Positions 17,310 through 24,492 of a stretch of 64,000 nucleotides of DNA are shown here, piece after piece. The DNA is taken from positions 1,729,501 to 1,793,500 of the forward strand of contig NZ_CP016757.1 of assembly GCF_001701045.1 (NCBI RefSeq), given 5' to 3'. This DNA comes from Cloacibacillus porcorum. GTDB lineage: Bacteria; Synergistota; Synergistia; Synergistales; Synergistaceae. The position numbers and the translations under genes were made by a program. Within the stretch, counting starts at the first letter, position 1. Each line of letters opens with the position of its first letter. The notes below the pieces were generated by a model. The model had not been told where the DNA came from and ran no database searches. It was given only the letters and a program-made list of their open reading frames with translations.

Positions 17310-18956
17310 ATGGGTAATAAATGGAAGATATTGGTTACGGAGAAGGTCGGCGAGTCAGGGCTTGATATTTTCAGGAACGCGCCCGATGTGGAGCTGGACG
17401 TGGAAATGGGGCTGACGGAGGACGAGCTGATCGCGAAGCTGCCCGGTTATGACGGGATTTTGACGCGCAGCGGCACGACGATGGACGAGAAGAAGATTGA
17501 GGCCGGAAGGAATCTCAAGGTTATCGGCCGCGCGGGAGTCGGCGTGGACAATATCGACCTGCCCGCCGCGAGCCGCCACGGCATCATCGTCATCAACGCG
17601 CCGAGCGGCAATACTCTCGCGGCGACGGAGCTGACGATGGCCAATATGCTCGCCGTCGTGCGCCACGTGCCGCAGGCCTGCAGCTCGCTGCACCGCGGCA
17701 AATGGGACCGCAACCGTTTTACGGGCTGCCAGCTCAGCGGCAGGAAGCTTTTGATAATCGGCCTCGGGCGCATCGGCAGTGAGGTGGCGAAGCGCGCGCG
17801 GGCCTTTGATATGGAGATCATCGCCTATGACCCCTATATACCGCAGAAGAAGGCCGAGTCTCTCCATGTGGAGCTTGTGAGCGACCTTGAGGGGGCCGTC
17901 TCTCTCGCGGACGTCGTGACTATCCATACGCCGCTGACGGAGGAGACCTCCAATATGATTGACGCCGATATGCTGCGCGCCTTCAAGCACGGCGCCTATC
18001 TTGTCAACTGCGCGCGCGGCGGCATCGTCGACGAGGCTGCGGTGGCCGAGGCGGTGCGCGAGGGGAGGCTCTCCGGTTTCGCGACCGACGTGTTCAGCGC
18101 CGAGCCGCTGGCGAAGGACCACCCCTTCCTCGCGGAGGATATCGCCGAGCGGATTGTCATCACGCCGCATATCGGCGCGAATACTCTGGAGGCGCAGTCC
18201 GAGGTCTCGCGCATCGCGGCGCAGAATATGCTGATGGTGCTTCGCGGCGAGCCCTATGCCCACGCGGTGAATCTTCCCTTTATAGAGCAGACGCTGAACG
18301 GCGACCAGCGGATGTATCTGAGCCTTTCCCGCAAGCTCGGCGTGCTCGCGGCCAAGCTCGCGCAGGTGCGCGGCGCCGCCGCCCACAACTGCCATGTCAC
18401 GCTGCGCGGCGCGCTCTTTGAGGATGAGGAGAAGCGCGTCGCAAACCAGCTGCGCCCCTACACGATCGCCGTCCTCAAGGGGATGCTCGAGGTGAGCATT
18501 GGCTCTTCCGTCACTTACATGATCGCCCCGCTGCTCGCGAAGGACCGCCGCATTTCGATAGACGAGAGCTGCGGCGAGTCAAAGACCTACAAGAATACCA
18601 TCGAGGTGGAGCTGGAGACGGAGAAGGGAGCGGTTTCCCTGCTGGCGACGATCACGGAAGAGGGACGCCAGCGCATCGTGCGCGTTAATGACTATTGGGT
18701 GGATTTCGTGCCGAGCGGCAAGCTGCTCATCTTCCAGAACCACGACCGTCCCGGCGTCATCGGCAAGATCGGCAGCGTCCTCGGCGAGGCGGGGGTCAAT
18801 ATCGCGAACTTCGCCCTTGGCCGCAAGGAGGGCAGCGGCCTCGCGCTCGGCGCTCTGGAGATAGACGGAGAGACTGACGACCGTCTGCGCGGTGAGCTCG
18901 TGAAGAGCGGCGATATGGTCTGGGTGACGACGGTTGATTTTACGAAGGCGGGATAG
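17310..18956 (+). CDS. serA: D-3-phosphoglycerate dehydrogenase
   Basis: 548 aa, long form. NAD-binding GLGRIG at about 151-156, the catalytic Arg region NCARGGIVDE, and the catalytic His in TPHIGANT near 290. After an intervening ASB domain, a C-terminal ACT domain (from about 475, NHDRPGVIGKIGSVLGE) should bind serine for feedback inhibition. First step of serine synthesis from 3-phosphoglycerate. ATG 17310 is preferred over ATG 17295 because GGGAGA sits at proper distance upstream. Confidence 0.95.
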   Translation: MGNKWKILVTEKVGESGLDIFRNAPDVELDVEMGLTEDELIAKLPGYDGILTRSGTTMDEKKIEAGRNLKVIGRAGVGVDNIDLPAASRHGIIVINAPSGNTLAATELTMANMLAVVRHVPQACSSLHRGKWDRNRFTGCQLSGRKLLIIGLGRIGSEVAKRARAFDMEIIAYDPYIPQKKAESLHVELVSDLEGAVSLADVVTIHTPLTEETSNMIDADMLRAFKHGAYLVNCARGGIVDEAAVAEAVREGRLSGFATDVFSAEPLAKDHPFLAEDIAERIVITPHIGANTLEAQSEVSRIAAQNMLMVLRGEPYAHAVNLPFIEQTLNGDQRMYLSLSRKLGVLAAKLAQVRGAAAHNCHVTLRGALFEDEEKRVANQLRPYTIAVLKGMLEVSIGSSVTYMIAPLLAKDRRISIDESCGESKTYKNTIEVELETEKGAVSLLATITEEGRQRIVRVNDYWVDFVPSGKLLIFQNHDRPGVIGKIGSVLGEAGVNIANFALGRKEGSGLALGALEIDGETDDRLRGELVKSGDMVWVTTVDFTKAG

Positions 18957-18959
18957 TTT

Positions 18960-19604
18960 ATGAGATTTTTTGTGATAAGGCACGGAGAGACGGCCTGGAA
19001 CGTCGCGGGACGTTTTCAGGGCCAGCAGGATACGGAGCTAAACGAAAAGGGACTGGCGCAGGCCGATCTGCTCGGCGAACGTCTGGCCGGACATAGGTTC
19101 GAGGCGGTGCTTACAAGCCCTCTCTCGCGCGCGAAGGTGACGGCGGAACGCGCCGCGTCGCGCTGTGAGTACGGCGAGTTTTTAACGGTGGAGGCGCTGA
19201 CGGAGATCAACCACGGCGACTGGGAGGGGCGTCTCGCCGACGAGATCGCGGCGGAGTGGCCCGATGAGCTTCACCGCTGGCATGTGTCACCGGAGACGGT
19301 GACGATGCCCGGCCCCGGCGGAGAGAATCTTGAGGATATCCTGCGCCGCGCCGTCCCCGCGGTGGAGGCGGCGGCGAAAAGGTACGAGGGCGACGTGCTG
19401 CTGGCATCGCACGATGCGGTGATCAAGGTGCTGCTGTGCTATTGGCTCGGCGCGCCGCTCGCGAGTTTTTTCCGCTTTCAGGTCCCTAACTGCAGTATAA
19501 CCGTCATCGAGGTGAAGGAGGGCTCCGCGCCGCGGATGCTTCTGATGGGAGACGCCGCGCATCTGGGGGATAGCTTTGAGCGCCCAGAGCAGAAAGGTCT
19601 GTAA
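18960..19604 (+). CDS. Histidine-phosphatase-superfamily protein, likely phosphoserine phosphatase
   Basis: 214 aa. N-terminal RHGET (residues 7-11, phospho-His8), NEKGLAQA, and the second catalytic His in LLASHDAVIK. This is the cofactor-independent branch of the phosphoglycerate-mutase-like superfamily. It starts three bases after serA, and no HAD-type SerB is seen, so it is the natural candidate for the last step, phosphoserine to serine, as shown for the metal-independent enzyme of Hydrogenobacter. A different small phosphatase role remains possible. Its stop codon TAA is also the first bases of repeat A1. Confidence 0.8.
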   Translation: MRFFVIRHGETAWNVAGRFQGQQDTELNEKGLAQADLLGERLAGHRFEAVLTSPLSRAKVTAERAASRCEYGEFLTVEALTEINHGDWEGRLADEIAAEWPDELHRWHVSPETVTMPGPGGENLEDILRRAVPAVEAAAKRYEGDVLLASHDAVIKVLLCYWLGAPLASFFRFQVPNCSITVIEVKEGSAPRMLLMGDAAHLGDSFERPEQKGL

Positions 19605-19781
19605 ATCGGCGTTTATACGCACTGTCTGGTGGACAAACTAGGTTCGATAACGCAAATCAAAGATTTGCTATCTCACTTATGCGTCATAACTTGCCCCCCG
19701 AGTGTCCTCGCCGTATGAAAATACGGCTCCGGTACTCAGGGGGCAAGTTATTTAGCATCCAGCACGTCTAAACGCCGATTT
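19603..19781. repeat. Family A repeat, copy 1 (13-bp terminal inverted repeats)
   Basis: 179 bp bounded by AAATCGGCGTTTA and its exact complement TAAACGCCGATTT. Inside is a long imperfect palindrome (19686-19751): arms of 13 bp starting ATAACTTGCCCCC, broken inner pairs, and an inner GCCGTAT/ATACGGC hairpin. No ORF inside. MITE-like in form; starts inside the stop codon of the preceding gene. Confidence 0.85.
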
Positions 19782-19826
19782 CCTTCGGGTGGGTAAACGA
19801 TAATAAATTATGATTTGTCTTTTTGT

Positions 19827-19931
19827 TTGTCATGCCGGGTTTGACCCGGCATCCAGGGGCTTGGGATTTTGTTTTATAGGGAGTAGAACAAGACAAGCCA
19901 CTGGACGCCGGCTCGGAGGCCGGCGCGACAA
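19827..19931. repeat. Family C repeat, copy 1
   Basis: TGTCATGCCGGG-TTTGA-CCCGGCATCCAG hairpin, about 45 bp of spacer, then CCACTGGACGCCGGC-TCGGAG-GCCGGCG and GCGACA. The ends are loosely complementary. A related copy is at 54592-54668. The TGTCAtgCCGGg...CATCCAG style is seen dispersed in many bacterial genomes. Confidence 0.7.
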
Positions 19932-20116
19932 ATTAAGGGCAAACGGCAGCCTGGCTCCGATAGGCTGAAAGATAAATAGCTGTCTTTCGTCTTTGTCTAT
20001 CGTTGATTTTTAGTGGGTTTGTCATGTATGATTTGCCGTGGGTGGAATCTAATCCACGCTTACGTAGTATAATATATGTCATTGTGGAATTTTTATGTAA
20101 GTGAGTGATGATATAG
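19932..20116. promoter_or_regulatory. Upstream region of the ADP-ribosylglycohydrolase gene
   Basis: About 185 bp of AT-richer sequence. A perfect -10 TATAAT lies at 20068-20073 with no good -35; a small inverted repeat GTGGA-N6-TCCAC sits just upstream at the place of the -35 and could be an operator. Weak call. Confidence 0.35.
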
Positions 20117-21280
20117 ATGTTAGGCGCGCTGATTGGCGATATTGTGGGCTCCGTCTTTGAGCGGGCCCCGCACAAGTCCAAAGAATTTGATTTTATCTCG
20201 GAGAGAAGCCGTTTCACGGACGATTCCGTGCTCACCGTCGCGACGGCGGACGCGCTTCTCCACGGCTACGGCTATATGCCGGTCTTTAAGTATTGGGGGC
20301 GTTCTTATCCGAACGCCGGATATGGGCAGAAGTTTTATCGCTGGTGCCTCTCCGACAGCGACGAAACGGGAGAGAGCTACGGCAACGGCTCCGCGATGCG
20401 GGTCTCCCCCATCGGCTGGGCCTTCGACAGCCTTGACGAGGTGCTGGAGGAGGCTAAGAGGAGCGCGGCTCCGAGCCACAACCACCCGGAGGGTATCAAG
20501 GGAGCGAGCGCCGTCGCCGCCGCCGTCTTTCTCGCGCGCGGCGGGAAGAGCAAAGATGAGATAAGGGATTATATCGCCGGGGAGTTCGGTTATGACCTGA
20601 ACCGCCCGCTTGAGACGATCCGTCCCGAATATACATTTGATTCGTCCTGTCAGGGCAGCGTGCCGGAGGCGATCATCGCCTTTCTGGAGTCGGAGGACTT
20701 CGAGGATGCGCTCTGCAACGCCGTCTCGCTCGGGGGCGACTCCGATACGCAGGCCTGTATCGCGGGAGCGATCGCCGAGGCCTTTTACGGCCCCGTCTCA
20801 AAGCGCTGGGTGACGATGCTCAACATCCTTTTGCCGCAGGAGGCGCTGCGGGTCATCGACGCGTTTAATAAGAGGTATCTTGATTCCCGCTATAATTTCT
20901 TCTGCTGCGGGCAGGAGAGCGCGGAGGGCCGTCCCTCGGAGAACGGCATGCCTTATGAACTGCTGAATCTGAGCCCCGGAAGCTGCCGCTGGTGGGTGAA
21001 GGAGCTTGGAATGCAGGACGAGGTCTGGGCCTTTGTGACGGAGTCCGAGATCCCACGCGAGGCGAGCGTCTATTTCTCGACCGACACGCCCGTGATATTC
21101 GATCAGCTCTGCTTTAAATCATTTGAGGATGCCTTCATCGCGCTCAACAGGAATGGCTTCGACCTCTATTTTGAGAACTACGCGGAGGGCGGCGGACCGG
21201 GTTACTACACCTCCGCGCCGCGCGGACGCTTCCGTATCGAGCCGCACCCGCTGTTTTCCTCTGGTAAGCACTGGATATAA
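20117..21280 (+). CDS. ADP-ribosylglycohydrolase with an extra C-terminal domain
   Basis: 387 aa. Residues 1-250 form a DraG-type ADP-ribosylglycohydrolase: GALIGDIVGS start, TDDS at 34-37 and the second metal site LGGDSDTQACIAG near 203-216. These enzymes remove ADP-ribose from proteins or small molecules with two metal ions. Residues about 260-387 are an additional globular part (with SPGSCRWWVKELGMQDEVW and GPGYYTSAPRGRF) that I do not recognise. No NAD-utilising transferase partner is nearby. It stands alone between repeat islands. Confidence 0.85.
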   Translation: MLGALIGDIVGSVFERAPHKSKEFDFISERSRFTDDSVLTVATADALLHGYGYMPVFKYWGRSYPNAGYGQKFYRWCLSDSDETGESYGNGSAMRVSPIGWAFDSLDEVLEEAKRSAAPSHNHPEGIKGASAVAAAVFLARGGKSKDEIRDYIAGEFGYDLNRPLETIRPEYTFDSSCQGSVPEAIIAFLESEDFEDALCNAVSLGGDSDTQACIAGAIAEAFYGPVSKRWVTMLNILLPQEALRVIDAFNKRYLDSRYNFFCCGQESAEGRPSENGMPYELLNLSPGSCRWWVKELGMQDEVWAFVTESEIPREASVYFSTDTPVIFDQLCFKSFEDAFIALNRNGFDLYFENYAEGGGPGYYTSAPRGRFRIEPHPLFSSGKHWI

Positions 21281-21297
21281 TAAAAAAACAGAAGAAG

Positions 21298-21344
21298 AAC
21301 CGGCGTTTATAAAAATTGGCGCGAATTAAGCGCCGGTTTTATTA
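21298..21344 (+). terminator. Possible terminator after the ADP-ribosylglycohydrolase gene
   Basis: AACCGGCG (21298-21305) pairs with CGCCGGTT (21331-21338), then TT and an AT-rich tail. The 25-nt loop is long, so efficiency is uncertain. Confidence 0.45.
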
Positions 21345-21391
21345 TTATGTGAAATTCTCAGAGCCTGTTTACGTTCTTTGCGTGAGTATGA

Positions 21392-21463
21392 TAAATAGCG
21401 GTTTAGTACAGGTTTTTGGCGCCCTCTCTGAGGGAGCCGAAATCTTTGATAAATCGCTGTTTA
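21392..21463. repeat. Minimal repeat island: two 14-bp near-palindromes around a family B end
   Basis: TAAATAGCGGTTTA (21392-21405) and TAAATCGCTGTTTA (21450-21463) flank a short GCGCCCTC-TCT-GAGGGAG hairpin that equals the left end of family B elements. No complete element is present. The rest of the 21281-21660 gap shows no gene. Confidence 0.65.
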
Positions 21464-21660
21464 TCTTACTTTTGACCTCTGCTGACGCGTTTGCCCATCT
21501 CTTTCTTACGGTTCTTTGTTTTATAGGAAAAAGCCTCCCTCCCCTCATTTGACAGACGGATATCCGGGTATTAAAATCTTAGTTAATATTATACGATATG
21601 TTTGCTTTGTATTAATAAAACATACAAGTAATTCTATGCTGAAGAGGGGCGGTGCGTCGG

Positions 21661-22533
21661 ATGCACAGCGTGTGGGTGAAGGGAATATTGTCGGCGAAAA
21701 ACGGGATGAATCTATACCGCGGCTGCTCTCACGGCTGTATATACTGCGATTCGCGCAGCCGCTGTTACCGCATGGAGCATGATTTTGAGGATATCGAGAT
21801 CAAGGAGAACGCCATAGAGCTGCTTGAGGCGGCGCTCCGGCGCAGGAGGCAAAAATGTATGATCGGGACCGGCTCCATGACGGATCCCTATATCCCGCTG
21901 GAGATGGAGACAGGAAACGTCAGGCGCGCGCTCTCCCTGATCTGCCGGTACGGCTTTGGTTTTACCGTCATCACCAAGTCTGCCCGTCTGCTGCGTGACC
22001 TGGATCTGCTGAAGAAGATAAACGAGCGGAGCAAGTGCGTGGTGCAGATGACGCTTACCACCGGCGACGAGGAGCTTTGCCGGAAAATTGAGCCGAACGT
22101 GAGCACAACTAATGAACGCTTCGAGGCGCTCAAACAGCTGCGCGAAGCCGGGATACCAACAGTCGTTTGGCTCTCCCCCATCCTGCCGTTTATCAACGAC
22201 ACGGAGGAGAATATCTCCGCCATACTGGATTACTGCGCGGAGGCGCGGGTTCGCGGCGTCATTTGTTTCGGTATGGGGCTGACTTTGCGCGAGGGCAGCA
22301 GGGAGTACTTTTACAGCCAGTTGGAGCGGCATTTCCCCGGTATGAAGGAGCGGTATGCCGATAAATACGGCGACCGCTATGTGGTCACCAGCCCCAACAA
22401 CGGCAGGCTTATGCGGCTGTTTCATGATAGATGCGCCGCACAAGGCATCATGCATGACAACAGCCGCATATTTGAATATTTAAGTACCTTTGAGGAAAAG
22501 ACTTTCGGCAGGCAGTTAACTCTCTTCGATTAA
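21661..22533 (+). CDS. Radical SAM protein of the spore-photoproduct-lyase-like family
   Basis: About 290 aa. The [4Fe-4S]/SAM motif is RGCSHGCIYCD (Cys22, Cys26, Cys29). The following GTGSMTDPYIPLE and ITKSARLLRDLDLL stretches are typical of SplB-related proteins. The organism gives no sign of sporulation, so true spore photoproduct repair is unlikely; members outside spore formers have unknown substrates. Start at ATG 21661 is preferred; GTG 21652 is an alternative. Single gene, no obvious partner. Confidence 0.85.
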   Translation: MHSVWVKGILSAKNGMNLYRGCSHGCIYCDSRSRCYRMEHDFEDIEIKENAIELLEAALRRRRQKCMIGTGSMTDPYIPLEMETGNVRRALSLICRYGFGFTVITKSARLLRDLDLLKKINERSKCVVQMTLTTGDEELCRKIEPNVSTTNERFEALKQLREAGIPTVVWLSPILPFINDTEENISAILDYCAEARVRGVICFGMGLTLREGSREYFYSQLERHFPGMKERYADKYGDRYVVTSPNNGRLMRLFHDRCAAQGIMHDNSRIFEYLSTFEEKTFGRQLTLFD

Positions 22534-22768
22534 TATCCCCGGAAACGCCCCTATCGATAACACTTTGCCTTAAAGGGTGAATATACGGAGTTTTTTGTAT
22601 TTTTCCGTATAAATAATGGGTGTTGCCGCCGTATTATATGCAAACAGCATGGAAAACAAAGTTTTTACGGAGTTACCATTTAGATAAAACTACCTGTATC
22701 TATCAATCCTCCTGCTGTATAAATATAAGCAATGCAATAAACATAAAATAAACGGAGGATTTACACAA

Positions 22769-23188
22769 ATGAAAAAGTTTGCATCACTATTAACGGTTAT
22801 TTTAGCGGCTGTCGTTATGATGGGAGCCACCCAGGCGGCTAAGGCGGAGGCGGCGGCGTACCCGCTGAAGAAGATCTCTCCGCAGGAGGTCGCGGTGCTT
22901 CTTGAGACGCAGCGTCCGATAGCGATCATCGACGTCCGCAGCCTTCCCGACTTTAAGGCCGGTCACATTCCCACGGCGGAGTCGCTTCCCTTTGAATTGA
23001 TGATGGATGCCATGACGCATACAATGATCCCCGACGTGAATAAGGTCATCGTGGTCTACGGCGCGAACGACAAGATGAGCAAAGAGGCCGGACAGAAGCT
23101 CTGCGATTTTGGCTACAAGAACGTTTACTACATGCCCACCTTCACGGAATGGGTTGGCGAGATAGTGGTCATCGGACCGGCGAAGTAA
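22769..23188 (+). CDS. Secreted rhodanese-like protein lacking the catalytic cysteine
   Basis: 139 aa, with a signal peptide (1-28, MKKFASLLTVILAAVVMMG) followed by a single rhodanese domain: IAIIDVRSLPDFKAGHIPTAESLPF is conserved, but the active loop reads VVYGANDKM where Cys is expected at Gly98. Hence no sulfurtransferase activity is expected; such domains often bind rather than catalyse. Site CGGAGGA before ATG. Monocistronic, with a strong terminator behind. Confidence 0.85.
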   Translation: MKKFASLLTVILAAVVMMGATQAAKAEAAAYPLKKISPQEVAVLLETQRPIAIIDVRSLPDFKAGHIPTAESLPFELMMDAMTHTMIPDVNKVIVVYGANDKMSKEAGQKLCDFGYKNVYYMPTFTEWVGEIVVIGPAK

Positions 23189-23206
23189 TATTTTCCATCT
23201 GCAGCG

Positions 23207-23238
23207 GCGGACCTCCCGTGCGGGAGGTCCGCTTTTTT
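23207..23238 (+). terminator. Strong intrinsic terminator after the rhodanese gene
   Basis: A perfect 12-bp stem (23207-23218 with 23221-23232) with a TG loop and six T. Confidence 0.9.
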
Positions 23239-23355
23239 GCCACTGGGCAGCGAAATATGCGCAGCGATTCAGTTTTGTTTATTTCTTATTGTTGATTATT
23301 TTCGGAGTGGTTATAAAATAATATCTGTGTAATTTTATATTTGGGAGGAATCGTT

Positions 23356-23889
23356 TTGGAACTTAAGGGAAGCAAGACAGAGAAAAACCTTTGGGAGGCC
23401 TTTGCCGGAGAATCAATGGCGCGCAACAAGTACACCTATTTTGCCTCCGCCGCGAAAAAGGCAGGATATGAGCAGATAGCGGCGATTTTCCAGGAGACGG
23501 CTGACAACGAGAAGGAGCACGCGAAGCTCCATTTCAAGGCCCTTTCCGGTATCGGCGACACGCTTGCCAACCTCCTTGCCGCCGCGGCAGGTGAAAACGG
23601 CGAGTGGACCGAGATGTATCCGCGCATGGCGAAAGAGGCGCACGAGGAGGGCTTCGAGGAGCTTGCCACGATGTTCGAGAACATTGCCAAGGTCGAGGCC
23701 GTACACGAGAAGCGTTACCGTGAACTCGCGAAAAATGTTGAGGACGGAACCGTATTCGCTAAAGGCGGCAAGCTCTTCTGGAAGTGCCGCAACTGCGGCG
23801 CGGTCTTTGAACTCGACAAGGCCCCCGAGAAGTGCCCTGTGTGCCAGCATCCGCAGGCATATTTCGAGATCGAGGCGAGAAACTGGTAG
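23356..23889 (+). CDS. rbr: Rubrerythrin
   Basis: 177 aa. Four-helix ferritin-like diiron domain (about 1-130) with Glu ligands in GESMARNKY and the ETADNEKEH and [10 protein letters not shown] helices. A C-terminal rubredoxin-like domain has CRNC (144-147) and CPVC (160-163) for one iron. Reduces hydrogen peroxide in anaerobes. Start is TTG 23356 with GGGAGG eight bases upstream. Monocistronic; fits an oxygen-sensitive lifestyle. Confidence 0.96.
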   Translation: MELKGSKTEKNLWEAFAGESMARNKYTYFASAAKKAGYEQIAAIFQETADNEKEHAKLHFKALSGIGDTLANLLAAAAGENGEWTEMYPRMAKEAHEEGFEELATMFENIAKVEAVHEKRYRELAKNVEDGTVFAKGGKLFWKCRNCGAVFELDKAPEKCPVCQHPQAYFEIEARNW

Positions 23890-24478
23890 ATAAATTTCTG
23901 ACAAACTGAAATTGTCCCAAATGGCGCGCGGAGTTTTATCTTCGCGCGCTGTCTCGTTATCGGCTGCTGCTTCATCTCACGGGCGCTCTTTCTTATTTTT
24001 ATGCTGAGATGCCCGATTTTATCCGTAACGTTATTTTTCCGCAGGACAGCACATAAAGAGCCGTATGGTCCCGGAACCTCCTAAATCATTCGTGTAGCTT
24101 GTGCAGGTTCCATTCTGCAAAGTTTATTATCGGCAGGCCTGAAATATCACAATGTTTATGTTCGTCTATTCCTGTTTTGAAGTGGCCGGCAAGGAGATAT
24201 AAACGCTTAATGTAGACTATTTGACACCTTGATAAAAAGGTGTATAGTTGCTATATTTCACTTACTTAGCCATATTTTGTGTCATGGTGACTATTGTACA
24301 GTGTAAAAATGCTTATTATAAAGAAGTTATATTTACGGCTTTTAGCCCGAAACCTCGTTGACAGACGAGGATATGTGTATGTGTTTAAAGGCTGGAATGA
24401 AAGATTGGCATAAGGGTCGCCGCTGCCATTTTTGCTGTTTATGTAGTCTGGACTATTCAGGCTTAGGAGGAAAATGGG
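23890..24478. other. Long noncoding region and 5' leader of the GGDEF-EAL gene
   Basis: About 590 bp. The first ~330 bp shows no gene. A promoter at 24221-24248 starts a ~225-nt leader for the downstream gene. The leader has a hairpin CCTCGT-TGACAG-ACGAGG (24353-24370) and a Cys-rich micro-ORF (24373-24492). I do not recognise a known riboswitch consensus in it. Confidence 0.45.
24221..24248 (+). promoter_or_regulatory. Promoter with an inverted repeat in its spacer
   Basis: TTGACA (24221-24226), 16 bp, TATAGT (24243-24248). The inverted repeat ACACCTT-N6-AAGGTGT (24224-24243) fills the space between the boxes, a position typical for a repressor or activator operator. Confidence 0.6.
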
Positions 24479-24492
24479 TTGGATTACAATAG
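24373..24492 (+). CDS. Cysteine-rich micro-ORF overlapping the GGDEF-EAL start (tentative)
   Basis: 39 codons from ATG 24373 to TAG 24490, running into the next gene in another frame. Seven Cys cluster as MCMC near the start and RRCHFCCLC in the middle. The ribosome site (GAGG two bases before ATG) is badly spaced. It could be a translated regulator or zinc-binding peptide, or chance. Confidence 0.25.
   Translation: MCMCLKAGMKDWHKGRRCHFCCLCSLDYSGLGGKWVGLQ

Noticed and set aside
24249-24478. c-di-GMP riboswitch in the leader of the GGDEF-EAL gene
   Set aside because: I could not match the conserved core of the known class I or II motifs by eye; a covariance-model search would decide.
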